Shown here piece by piece: positions 23,789-32,058 of a DNA stretch of 64,000 nt. This DNA is from Plantibacter flavus (GTDB lineage Bacteria > Actinomycetota > Actinomycetes > Actinomycetales > Microbacteriaceae). The notes below the pieces were generated by a model, which saw only the letters and a list, made by a program, of their open reading frames with translations, did not search any database and was not told where the DNA came from. The stretch lies in contig NZ_FXAP01000009.1 of NCBI RefSeq assembly GCF_900177615.1, forward strand, positions 16,662 through 80,661, in the 5' to 3' direction. How positions within the stretch are numbered: position 1 is the first letter of the stretch; each line of letters opens with the position of its first letter. Both the position numbers and the translations under genes were made by a program.

Positions 23789-25735
23789 TCAGCCGGCCGG
23801 GTGCGCATCGCGCAAGGACCGCCGGAGTCGCTCGAGTCGCGCAGCGGCCTGCACCCGGAATCGGAACTCGCTGTCGTCCCAGTCACCGACGAGGAGCGAG
23901 CGGATGCGGTCGAGACGCTGCTGCACCGTGTTCGGATGGATGCGGAGGCGTCTCGCCACCGCGTGTCGGCTCTCTCCGTCGTCGAAGAAGCCGGCCAGCG
24001 TGTCGAACAGGGCGGTGCCACGTCGTTCGTCCCAAGCGAGGATCGGCCCGAGGAGTTCGTCCACGAAGCGGATCACCGCCGTCGGCTCGCCCGAGGTGAG
24101 CGCGTGATACGGCGCGAGACTGTCGGAGGGCACCGTTGCGGCCTCGATGCCGAGTGGGTGGAGGAACCGCAGGTCGGCCGTCGCGCGTTCGACGGCCGGG
24201 CCGAGATCCGCCCATCCGCCGAGGCCGGTGCAGACCACCGCGGTGAGCGCCGACTCGTGCAGGCGGTCGGCCAGCAGCCGTCGCAGCCGCTCCGTCTCGG
24301 CGACGGGGTCCGTGACCGACCAGGCCACGATCACCCGGTGATCGCGCCGGGCGACGACACCGTTCTCACCGACGGCACCCGCGGCGACGAACGCCGCGTC
24401 GGCGACGTCCCGCTCGAGGACGTCGACGACAGCGCAGGCTTCCGGCGTCATGGCACGCAGCGAGGGTTCGACCTCCGCCGAGAGGACGTCGTCCGCTCCG
24501 TCGACGACCGCCAGGAGCCAGCGCGCTCGACGCTCGGCTCGCAACGCGATCACCGCGTCGCGCTTGAAGGAGACCAACGCGGCCACCTGGGCGGCCCGCT
24601 CCAGCGCGCGGCGGAGGACGCTGTCGTCGGGACCGGAACCGGCCTCCGCGACGATCGACCCGAGGACGCGGTCGGCCCCGACGATCGCCACGACCAGCCA
24701 GCGGTGCTCTCGGGCTTCCACGAGCTCGGCGTGCCCGCTCAGCTGGCTCCGACCGACCGCGTCGCGGAGCACCGGTCTGCTCGGCAGCTCACCACCGCCG
24801 TCGAGGAGCCTCGCCTGGTCGTCCAGCGCCCAGACCCGGCGTCCGAGTCGTTGGGAGAGGGTCACGACGAGGTCCACCACCGTACCACCGGACATCGCCG
24901 CCGAGGTGAGCTCCTCATGGATACCGCTCGCGAGCTCCGTCGCGGCGAGGTGACGTTCGAGCTCGCGGTAGGCCTCTTCGGCGCGGACGACGGCTGCCGC
25001 CCGCTCCGCGAGCGCCCGCGCCGTGTGCAGGACGGCCGCGGCGTGGTCGGCGAACGCCGAGAGCAGGAGGACGTCGTCCGGTGTGTAGTCGTAACCGAAC
25101 CGGTTGCACGCGAAGAGTGCGCCGAGCACCTCGTCCCCGACCGCGAGCGGGACACCGAGGAACGACACGAGTCCCTCCGCCCGCACGGCGGCGTCGATGC
25201 GGTCGTCGTGGCCGACCTCGGTCATCGTCTCGTACCGCGCGACCCAGGCGGGCTCACGCGTCCCCGCGACCAGGCTGGCGAGCCCGACCCCGGCCGGGAC
25301 GGCCAGGTCTCGGAACCCGGGCGTCACCGTCCCGACGGAGTGCCGCACCCGGAGGTCTCCGCGGACGTTCTCGACTTCGGAGAGATAGGTGACGTCGGTG
25401 CCCATGAGATGGTGCGCACGCTCGACCAGGCGGCCGAGGACCTCGTCGACGTCCTGCAGGCGGACGAGCTCTCGCGCGGTCGAGAAGAGCGCCTCGAGCT
25501 CGTTCGCCCGACGCCGCAACCGTGCACCACGCAGTTGCGACTCGCGGACGGACTCGACCACCGCCTCGGCCTCGGCTCCGGCGACACCGGCCCGGGCGAG
25601 CAGGTCCCGGACGCCTGCGCCGGGACGCCCGGGCTCGTCGCGGGACGCCGCGAGGAGGTCGAGCGCGAGTGATGCTCCCGAGGTCGCAGCGTCGACGCTC
25701 GGGCGCGGTTCGTCGGAGCCGATCGCCGGACTCAT
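23789..25735 (-). CDS. GAF-PucR family transcriptional regulator 2
   Basis: A 648-residue paralogue of the regulator at 14985: an N-terminal helical segment, GAF domain at about residues 85-245 (STARELVRLQDVDEVLGRLV ... GVPLAVGDEVLGALFACN), central PucR region, and C-terminal PucR HTH around ARRLRIHPNTVQQRLDRIRS. The start ATG at 25735 follows ATGGAGTCCGC with a good GGAG; a GTG 10 codons upstream (25765) is open but has no ribosome site. It lies between crotonase (57-base gap) and flavoenzyme genes, so it may be carried within the operon it controls. Confidence 0.92.
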   Translation of the reverse strand: MSPAIGSDEPRPSVDAATSGASLALDLLAASRDEPGRPGAGVRDLLARAGVAGAEAEAVVESVRESQLRGARLRRRANELEALFSTARELVRLQDVDEVLGRLVERAHHLMGTDVTYLSEVENVRGDLRVRHSVGTVTPGFRDLAVPAGVGLASLVAGTREPAWVARYETMTEVGHDDRIDAAVRAEGLVSFLGVPLAVGDEVLGALFACNRFGYDYTPDDVLLLSAFADHAAAVLHTARALAERAAAVVRAEEAYRELERHLAATELASGIHEELTSAAMSGGTVVDLVVTLSQRLGRRVWALDDQARLLDGGGELPSRPVLRDAVGRSQLSGHAELVEAREHRWLVVAIVGADRVLGSIVAEAGSGPDDSVLRRALERAAQVAALVSFKRDAVIALRAERRARWLLAVVDGADDVLSAEVEPSLRAMTPEACAVVDVLERDVADAAFVAAGAVGENGVVARRDHRVIVAWSVTDPVAETERLRRLLADRLHESALTAVVCTGLGGWADLGPAVERATADLRFLHPLGIEAATVPSDSLAPYHALTSGEPTAVIRFVDELLGPILAWDERRGTALFDTLAGFFDDGESRHAVARRLRIHPNTVQQRLDRIRSLLVGDWDDSEFRFRVQAAARLERLRRSLRDAHPAG

Positions 25736-25792
25736 GCGGACTCCATCAGCGTGGGGGCGGGACACGTCCGCCTCGGGCAGGATGGCCTCAGT

Positions 25793-26572
25793 CTAGGAGT
25801 CGTGCGAGGGGAACACGGGCGGAGTGCGGGCGGCGAACGCGACGAGCCCCTCGCGGGCGTCCTCACTGGTGAAGGCTTCCTGACCGAGGACCGCCTCACG
25901 GTGGAAGGCCTGCTCGAGCGGCAGGTCCGAGAGTTCGCGGACCGCCCGTTTGACGGTGGCGACGGCGGTGCGACTCTTCGCGAGCAGCTCGTCGGCGACC
26001 TCGTGCGCGGTGTCCATCAGCTCCGTCGCCGGGACGACGCGGTTGACGAGACCGTACCGGAGGGCGGTCGCCGCGTCGATGCGGTCGCCGCGCAACATGA
26101 GGTCCATCGCGAAGGCGTACGGGATCTGGCGGACCAGACGACTCAGCGTACCTCCCGCGGGCACGACGCCGACACCCGTCTCCGGGAGCGCGAACCCCGC
26201 GTGCTCGGCGGCGATGCGGATGTCGGTGGACAGCAGGATCTCGAACCCGCCCCCGAGGCAGAGCCCGTTGACCGCGCCGATCACCGGCTTGTCGAGACGG
26301 GTGTGCTTCTGATGCGCGTCGTCCCACTCGCTGATGTCGAACCGGCCGTCGGCCAGGGCCGGTATCGACTCGCCGAGGTCCGCTCCGACGCAGAACGCCC
26401 GGTCGCCGGCACCGGTCAGGATCGCGACACCGATGCGCGGGTCGTCGCGGACCTCGGCGAACGCTTCGCCGAGCTGGTCGTACATCGCGAGGGTCAGCGC
26501 GTTGAGCTTGTCCGGACGGTCGATCGTGATGACGGCGGTCGCTCCTGACCGGTCCAGTCGTACTCCGCCCAT
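25793..26572 (-). CDS. Enoyl-CoA hydratase/isomerase (crotonase) family protein
   Basis: A 259-residue crotonase. Oxyanion-hole motifs are AFCVGADLGES and VNGLCLGGGFEILLSTD; both catalytic acids of true hydratases are present (Glu111 in GGGFE and Glu131 in ALPETGVG), so it should hydrate an enoyl-CoA. The second half, with DKPVIGAVNG, RYGLVNRVVPATELMD and SEDAREGLVAFA, resembles the CaiD subgroup. Start ATG overlaps the CoA-transferase stop (TGATG), hence strictly coupled to it. Candidate substrates include crotonobetainyl-CoA-like or 3-methylglutaconyl-CoA-like esters; neither is proven. Confidence 0.9.
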   Translation of the reverse strand: MGGVRLDRSGATAVITIDRPDKLNALTLAMYDQLGEAFAEVRDDPRIGVAILTGAGDRAFCVGADLGESIPALADGRFDISEWDDAHQKHTRLDKPVIGAVNGLCLGGGFEILLSTDIRIAAEHAGFALPETGVGVVPAGGTLSRLVRQIPYAFAMDLMLRGDRIDAATALRYGLVNRVVPATELMDTAHEVADELLAKSRTAVATVKRAVRELSDLPLEQAFHREAVLGQEAFTSEDAREGLVAFAARTPPVFPSHDS

Positions 26573-27858
26573 CAGATGGTCCCCGCCGCCCGCAGCTCGT
26601 CGATGGCGGCCTCGTCGTAGTCGAGGAGCTCCCGGAGCACCGCGGCGGTGTGGGCCCCCGTCGACGGCGCTCGGCCGTTCGTCCTCGGTGGGGTCGCGTC
26701 GAGCTTGACGGGTGAGCCGAAGGTCCGGAGGGCGCCGAATCCGGGATAGGCGGTCTCGACGACCATGTCCCGAGCCGCGATCTGCGGGTCGGCCACCACC
26801 TCGCCGATGTCCTTCACCGCACTCAGCGGGACGAGGTCCCCGGCGAGCGCCTCGAGCTCCGCTTTGGTGCGGTCCGCGAACCAGCGTTCGACGAGGGGAC
26901 GGACCGCATGCTCGTAGACCTCCTCGTCGAACCGGTCGCCCATCGCGTGGAGCTCGGGGTGGGCCTCGTACTCCCCCGGGCCTCCGAACAGCTCGCAGGA
27001 GATCCGCCAGAACTTGTCGGTGTAGCCGCCGAAGAAGACGAAACCGTCTCGGCAGGGGAACGCCTCGTAGGGGCGCACGAAGGGATGCGCGTTCCCGAGC
27101 GGGACCGGCACCGTGCCCTCGGTCGTGTAGGCGACGACCGCGTTCTCGGTCAGGGTGAGGACCGAGTCCTGTTGCGAGATGTCGACGAGCTGCCCGTACC
27201 CCGTGGCGTCGGCGTGCCGGAGCGCCGCGAGAACGCCGATCGTCCCGTACAGGCTCGCTGCGAGGTCGCCGATGATGGTGCCGACCCTCGTCGGCGGTCC
27301 ACCGGCCGGGCCGTTCATCGACCACAGACCGCCGGTCGCCTGGGCGCTGTTGTCGTAGGCCGGTCGACCACGGTACGGGCCGGTCTGACCGTAGCCGCTG
27401 AGGGCGGCGTACACGAGGCGCGGGTTGATCGTCCGCAGGTGCTCGTACCCCAGGCCGAGGCGGTCCATCGTGCCCGGACGGAAGTTCTCGACGAGCACGT
27501 CGGCGCGAGCCACCAGCTGCTCGAGCAGCGCAGCACCCGAGGGATGCCGGAGGTTGGCGGTGACGCCGAGCTTGTTGCGGTTGTACTGCGCGAAGAAGCC
27601 GCTCAGTCGGTCCTCACCCACCGGGCCGTCGGGGTCGTCCTCCTCCGCGAGCAACGGCGGGAAGGTCCGCGTGTAGTCGGGTTCGTCCGGGTGCTCGACC
27701 TTGATCACGGTGGCCCCGAGGTCGGCGAGGACCATCGAACAGTACGGGCCGGCGACGACCCTGGTGACGTCGACGACCACCACGCCCGCGAGCGAGCCGC
27801 GTGCGGTGTCGAACCCGCCGAGATCGGCGAGGCGGATACGCAGGTCCTCATCGATCAT
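26572..27858 (-). CDS. CaiB/BaiF family (family III) CoA-transferase
   Basis: A 428-residue CoA-transferase that would move CoA between carboxylates without ATP. The catalytic Asp169 lies in AYDNSAQATGG, at the same number as in formyl-CoA transferase; other marks are TRVVAGPYCSMVLADLGATV, KVEHPDEPDYTR, NRNKLGVTANLRHPSG and VENFRPGTMDRLGL. The start at 27858 (ATG, MIDEDLRIRL) is chosen because homologues begin shortly before LAGVVVVDVTR; the frame upstream is open to 27996 but low in family resemblance. First gene of the minus-strand train with crotonase, PucR, flavoenzyme and transporter. One family member (SUGCT) uses hydroxymethylglutarate, relevant to the HMG-CoA genes nearby. Confidence 0.91.
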   Translation of the reverse strand: MIDEDLRIRLADLGGFDTARGSLAGVVVVDVTRVVAGPYCSMVLADLGATVIKVEHPDEPDYTRTFPPLLAEEDDPDGPVGEDRLSGFFAQYNRNKLGVTANLRHPSGAALLEQLVARADVLVENFRPGTMDRLGLGYEHLRTINPRLVYAALSGYGQTGPYRGRPAYDNSAQATGGLWSMNGPAGGPPTRVGTIIGDLAASLYGTIGVLAALRHADATGYGQLVDISQQDSVLTLTENAVVAYTTEGTVPVPLGNAHPFVRPYEAFPCRDGFVFFGGYTDKFWRISCELFGGPGEYEAHPELHAMGDRFDEEVYEHAVRPLVERWFADRTKAELEALAGDLVPLSAVKDIGEVVADPQIAARDMVVETAYPGFGALRTFGSPVKLDATPPRTNGRAPSTGAHTAAVLRELLDYDEAAIDELRAAGTI

Positions 27859-27974
27859 CGGTTGCCACCCGTCGTCGACGTGGTGTGATCCGGCCGCCTG
27901 CGCATGTCGCTCCGCTCTGCACCTCGGAACGGTCCCGATCGTGCGTGGCGATCCTGTCACCGCCATCGACGGCG

Positions 27975-27986
27975 CGGACATGTCCG
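27975..27986. promoter_or_regulatory. Perfect palindrome upstream of the CoA-transferase operon
   Basis: CGGACATGTCCG is a perfect 12-base palindrome about 117 bases before the CoA-transferase start, in the 179-base gap that must hold that operon's promoter. It is a candidate regulator site. No clear -10/-35 was recognised next to it. Confidence 0.35.
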
Positions 27987-28037
27987 TCTGGACCACATCC
28001 GCGGCCTCAGGGACGGCCGCGACACATGCCGGATCGG

Positions 28038-29798
28038 TCAGTGACCGCGGCGCCCCGAGAACAGTGCGTGGAGGAGCGGCAAGACGGAGACCACCATGAA
28101 GACGGTGCCGAGCACGGCGTCGTCGGCCCGGATCACGGCACCCGCGACGAGCAGCGCGGCGAACAGCACGGCTGAGACGACTCGGCCCGTCGTGCGGTCG
28201 AGCCGCGCGATCCGCTGTTCAAGTCTCGGGTTGGTGGTCGCGACCGTGCCCGCTTCGACCCGCGTGAGGACCGCGTCGAGACGCTTCGGCAGGCGGACCG
28301 CGACCGTGGCGATGTCGAGTGCCTCGCGACCGAGGTCCTGGACGACGTTGCCGCGTTCGTCACGGAGCAGCTGCGCGGCGTAGGGCTCGACGGAGTCCCA
28401 GAGGTTGAACTCGGGATCGAGGGCGCTGCAGACACCGGAGGTGAGCGAGATCGCGCGGATGATGAGCAGGAAGTTCTCGGGCAGCTGGAACGGCAGCGTG
28501 CGGATGACCTCGCTGAACTGGTTGCCGAAGTCGCGGAACTCCTTCGGGTCGACGTCGCGCAGTTCCGCGAACCCCATGCCGCCGAAGCGTCCGAACAGCG
28601 CGGTCATGGCCCGCTCGAGCTCGGTCGTGTCGGCCGAGGGCAGGAGGACGCCGAGGTCGCGGATCGCGTCGACCAGGCCCTTGCCGTCGCGCGATGCGGC
28701 GGCGATGAGGAGCTTCCGGAGGCCGCGCCTCGTGGTCGGCGGGACCTCGCCCATCATCCCGAAGTCGATGAAGGTCAGCTTCCAGGGTCGCTCGCCCGGG
28801 GCGGCGTCGACCGGCGTCACGAAGATGTTGCCGGGATGCGGGTCGGCGTGGAAGAACCCGTTGGTGAAGAGCTGGTCGAACATGACGGCGGCGAACACGG
28901 GCGCCACATCGACCGGGTCGATGCCGGCGCCGCGCAGGGCGTCCGCGTCGGTGATCTTGATGGCGGTGACGTCTTCGAGCGTCAGGACGCGCTGGGTCGT
29001 GCGCTCCCACACCACCGCGGGTACGGAGACGCGGTCGTCACCTGCGAAGTCGGCGGCGAACCGCTCGGAGCTCGCAGCCTCATGGAGGTAGTCGATCTCC
29101 TCGAGGCTCGTCGCGGCGAACTCCTCGACGAGCGCCGGCATGTCGACGCGGTCGGAGACGAGCCGGACGCGGCGCAACCAGCCGCCCACCTTGCGCAGGG
29201 CGGCGAGGTCGACGGTGACGATCTCGTCGATGCCCGGCCGCTGGACCTTGAGCACCACGGCGTCGAGCCCGGTGTCCGCGGCGAGCGCCGGAGCGAGCAG
29301 GGCGCGGTGCGCCTGGCCGAGCGAGGCCGCTGCGACGGGGCGTTCGTCGATGCCGGCGAAGACCTGCGAGAGCGGCACACGGAGTTCCGACTCGGCGAGC
29401 GCGCGGATGCGGGGGAAGGCGACGGGCGGGACTTCGTCCTGGAGGCCTTCGAGCTCCTTCGTGATCTCCGGCGGGAGCACGTCGAGGCGCGACGACATGA
29501 ACTGGCCGACCTTGATCATGAGGCCGCCGAGGTCGACGGCGAGCACGTGGAACCGTCGTGCGAACTTCTGCATGCGGCGCGTGCGGGTACGCTCCGTCAG
29601 CTTGATGAGCCCGAACCGTGGCAGGACGATCTCGAACCACCAGGCGGCGGCCAGGTGCCAGCTCGCGAAGCGGAGGATGCGACGGTACCGGGCGCGCCCG
29701 TGAGCGGGCGGACCGACAGGAACGCCGGCCCGCCCGCTCACGGGGAGCGCGCCGAAACGGGACGCCGAGTCGCTGGGCGTCCCGTCGGTCGACGACAC
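28038..29798 (-). CDS. ABC1/UbiB-family atypical kinase, membrane-associated
   Basis: A 586-residue ABC1 (AarF/UbiB/COQ8-like) protein. Kinase-like motifs: the KxGQ motif in IKVGQFMSSRLDVLPPE, ASLGQAHRALL in place of the P-loop, the Lys of VVLKVQRPGI, FFHADPHPGNIFV and FIDFGMMGEV. Two C-terminal hydrophobic segments (about 535-580) anchor it. Members support quinone or lipid metabolism by ATPase activity; the target here is unknown. GTG start at 29798 with AGGA upstream, 4 bases after the PadR gene stop, so the two are co-transcribed and PadR probably controls it. Confidence 0.9.
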   Translation of the reverse strand: MSSTDGTPSDSASRFGALPVSGRAGVPVGPPAHGRARYRRILRFASWHLAAAWWFEIVLPRFGLIKLTERTRTRRMQKFARRFHVLAVDLGGLMIKVGQFMSSRLDVLPPEITKELEGLQDEVPPVAFPRIRALAESELRVPLSQVFAGIDERPVAAASLGQAHRALLAPALAADTGLDAVVLKVQRPGIDEIVTVDLAALRKVGGWLRRVRLVSDRVDMPALVEEFAATSLEEIDYLHEAASSERFAADFAGDDRVSVPAVVWERTTQRVLTLEDVTAIKITDADALRGAGIDPVDVAPVFAAVMFDQLFTNGFFHADPHPGNIFVTPVDAAPGERPWKLTFIDFGMMGEVPPTTRRGLRKLLIAAASRDGKGLVDAIRDLGVLLPSADTTELERAMTALFGRFGGMGFAELRDVDPKEFRDFGNQFSEVIRTLPFQLPENFLLIIRAISLTSGVCSALDPEFNLWDSVEPYAAQLLRDERGNVVQDLGREALDIATVAVRLPKRLDAVLTRVEAGTVATTNPRLEQRIARLDRTTGRVVSAVLFAALLVAGAVIRADDAVLGTVFMVVSVLPLLHALFSGRRGH

Positions 29799-29802
29799 TC
29801 GG

Positions 29803-30390
29803 TCAGTCCTGGGCGAGGATCGCGTAGAGGCGCTTGCGAGCGTCGTCGAGGATGGTCACGGCCTGCTGGACCTGCTCGGGCGTTCCGGTGCGGCCGACCT
29901 GGGCTGCGGCCTGGGCCAGCTCGACGCCGGCCTTCGGCAGGGCGGTGAAGCCGGGGTGCTCGGACGACTCGGCGTTCTGCCACGGAGCGGATGCTCCGGA
30001 CTCCGCGACCTCGTCGCGACCGGCCTCGGTCAGTGCGTAGGTCTTGCGGCCGCCCGACTCCTCGGCCGTGATGATGCCCTCGTCGGAGAGGAGCTGCAGC
30101 GTCGGGTAGACCGAGCCTGCGCTGGGCTTCCATGAGCCGCCGCTGCGCTCCTCGATCTCGCGGATGATCTGGTAGCCGTGCATCGGCTGCTCGGCCAGGA
30201 GGGCCAGCACGGCGGAGCGGACGTCGCCGCGGCCGACGCGCGAACCGGCGCTCTTCTCGAACTTCGAACGCAGCTGTTCCATCATCTGCCACATGCCGTC
30301 GGTACCGAAGCCTGCTCCGTTGCCGAAGCCTCCGCCGTTACCGAACCCTGCGCCACCGAATCCTGCGCCACCGCTTGGGAATCCACCCAT
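29803..30390 (-). CDS. PadR-family transcriptional regulator with Gly/Phe-rich N-terminus
   Basis: A 195-residue regulator. Residues 1-32 are a low-complexity Gly/Phe tract (repeats of GGAGFG and GNGGGFG), followed by MWQMMEQLRSKFEK and the PadR winged helix at about 52-125: VLALLAEQPMHGYQIIREIE, GSVYPTLQLLSDEGI, GGRKTYALTEAG. The C-terminal part is a helical dimerisation segment. ATG at 30390 has GGAGAG upstream. It leads the ABC1 kinase gene and is divergent from the SDR gene at 30494; the gap holds the palindrome CGATATATCG, a possible autoregulatory site. Confidence 0.9.
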   Translation of the reverse strand: MGGFPSGGAGFGGAGFGNGGGFGNGAGFGTDGMWQMMEQLRSKFEKSAGSRVGRGDVRSAVLALLAEQPMHGYQIIREIEERSGGSWKPSAGSVYPTLQLLSDEGIITAEESGGRKTYALTEAGRDEVAESGASAPWQNAESSEHPGFTALPKAGVELAQAAAQVGRTGTPEQVQQAVTILDDARKRLYAILAQD

Positions 30391-30426
30391 GATTGCTCTC
30401 CTTCGTCGTACGTGAACGATGCTCAA

Positions 30427-30436
30427 CGATATATCG
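30427..30436. promoter_or_regulatory. AT-rich palindrome between padR and SDR genes
   Basis: CGATATATCG is a perfect 10-base palindrome 37 bases upstream of the PadR start, in a locally AT-rich stretch. Its position fits a PadR operator overlapping the promoter. A TGTAAT at 30457-30462 could serve as -10 for the rightward SDR gene. Confidence 0.4.
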
Positions 30437-30493
30437 GTGAAGCTGTGAGCGATATGTGTAATCGGAAGATCGTGATGGCGTAACGTCGCCCTC

Positions 30494-31366
30494 ATGAGCC
30501 CTTGGACCGCAGCAGACATCCCCGATCAAAACGGCCGCGTCGCGATCGTGACCGGTGCGAACAGCGGGATCGGCGCGGTCACGGCCCGCGAGCTCGCCGC
30601 CCACGGTGCCGCCGTGATCCTCGCCTGCCGCGATACGGACAAGGGCGCGCGTGCCGCGGCGACGATGACCGGTGACGTCGAGGTGCGGCAGCTCGATCTC
30701 GCCGACCTCGCGTCCGTCCGTCGATTCGCCGACGGTGTCGAGCGGGTCGACGTGCTGGTGAACAACGCGGGCGTGATGGCGGTTCCCGAACGACGCACGG
30801 CCGACGGCTTCGAGATGCAGATCGGCACGAACTTCCTCGGGCCCTTCGCGCTCACCGGCCTCCTGATCGACCGCATCACCACGCGGGTCGTGACGCTGTC
30901 GAGTGCTGCACACCGCGCCGGCAAGATCGACCTGGCCGATCTCAACTGGCGCAACCGCACCTATCGACGCTGGTCGGCCTACGGCCAGTCGAAGCTCGCC
31001 GACCTCATGTTCTCGGCCGAACTGCAGCGACGCCTCACGGCGGAGGGGTCCTCGGTGCTGTCCGTGGCCGCACACCCCGGCTTCGCGTCGACCGAACTCC
31101 AGTCCCACACCGAGTCCGCGCAGGGTCCGCTCCTCGCCTGGGGAACCCGGCTCCTCGGTCAGAGCGCGGACATGGGTGCGCTTCCGACGCTCTACGCGGC
31201 GACGTCGCCCGACGTCGAGCCCGGCGGCTACTACGGTCCGAGCGGCTTCGGTGAGATGCGCGGTGGTCCGAAGCCCGTCGACCGGACCTCGGCGGCCCGC
31301 GACGAGCACGTCGCCGCCGAACTCTGGAAGACGGCCGAGGCGCTCACCGGAGTCACCTACCGGTGA
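30494..31366 (+). CDS. Short-chain dehydrogenase/reductase
   Basis: A 290-residue classical SDR. NAD(P) motif TGANSGIGAVTA, NNAGVMAVPERRTADG, Ser in TLSSAAHRAG and the YGQSK catalytic Tyr-Lys, followed by AAHPGFASTELQSH. It resembles the retinol-dehydrogenase-like SDRs common in actinobacteria; true substrate unknown. ATG at 30494, divergent from padR with 103 bases between starts. The next gene is convergent, so this is a single-gene unit. Confidence 0.9.
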   Translation: MSPWTAADIPDQNGRVAIVTGANSGIGAVTARELAAHGAAVILACRDTDKGARAAATMTGDVEVRQLDLADLASVRRFADGVERVDVLVNNAGVMAVPERRTADGFEMQIGTNFLGPFALTGLLIDRITTRVVTLSSAAHRAGKIDLADLNWRNRTYRRWSAYGQSKLADLMFSAELQRRLTAEGSSVLSVAAHPGFASTELQSHTESAQGPLLAWGTRLLGQSADMGALPTLYAATSPDVEPGGYYGPSGFGEMRGGPKPVDRTSAARDEHVAAELWKTAEALTGVTYR

Positions 31367-31387
31367 GCGTGCCCGGCCGTCCCGGCA

Positions 31388-31873
31388 TCACGCGGGCAGG
31401 CTCTCCTCGATCGCGGCGATGACCTCGGGGGAGTCCGGCTCGGTCGTCGGACGGAAGCGGTGCACGGTGCCGTCTGGCGCGATGAGGAACTTCTCGAAGT
31501 TCCACTTGACGTTGCCGGCCTTGCCGTTGGCGTCGGCGGTCTTCACGAGCTCCTGGTAGAGCGGGTGCCGGTTCCGGCCGTTGACCTTCACCTTGTCCAT
31601 CATCGGGAAGGTGACGCCCCAGGTGGCCGAGCAGTACTCGGCGATCTTCTCGTTGTCGCCGAGCTCCTGCAGGAACTGGTTGCTCGGGAACCCGATCACC
31701 GTAAAGCCGCGGTCGGCGTACTCCTTCTGGAGGGCCTCGAGCTTCTCGTACTGCGGCGCGAGGCCGCAGCGGCTCGCGACGTTGACCACGAGTTTGGCCT
31801 TCCCGTCCCACTCCGCGAGGGTCGTGTCCCGGCCGTCGAGGGTGGTGACGGGGATGGTGTCCAGATCGGTCAT
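31388..31873 (-). CDS. Glutathione-peroxidase family thiol peroxidase
   Basis: A 161-residue GPx-family protein using Cys rather than Sec: peroxidatic Cys36 in NVASRCGLAPQYEKLEAL, then VIGFPSNQFLQE and WNFEKFLIAPDG. In organisms without glutathione such enzymes work with thioredoxin or a mycothiol system. A second Cys in EYCSATWG could be a resolving partner. ATG at 31873 with GAGAGG upstream; divergent from the DHFR-like gene with a 185-base gap. Confidence 0.93.
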   Translation of the reverse strand: MTDLDTIPVTTLDGRDTTLAEWDGKAKLVVNVASRCGLAPQYEKLEALQKEYADRGFTVIGFPSNQFLQELGDNEKIAEYCSATWGVTFPMMDKVKVNGRNRHPLYQELVKTADANGKAGNVKWNFEKFLIAPDGTVHRFRPTTEPDSPEVIAAIEESLPA

Positions 31874-32005
31874 GGTGTGATGCCTCTCATCTGTCGAACG
31901 ACGTCCTGCTCGAGCACTGGTGTGCGCAAGCGGATCCACTCCGAACGCTACTCGCCCAGGACACGGCCGACGCCCTTTCGTCAGTGCGTTCTCAGCCGAC
32001 AGCCG

Positions 32006-32034
32006 TTGACACCGCCTGCCCGCCGGTGGATCGT
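32006..32034 (+). promoter_or_regulatory. Putative promoter for the DHFR-like / amine oxidase pair
   Basis: TTGACA at 32006-32011 is a perfect -35 hexamer. Exactly 17 bases later lies GATCGT (32029-32034), a weaker -10. It is 25 bases upstream of the ATG at 32059, in the correct orientation. Confidence 0.4.
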
Positions 32035-32058
32035 GAGTGCAGCAGATCGGAGCAGGAC

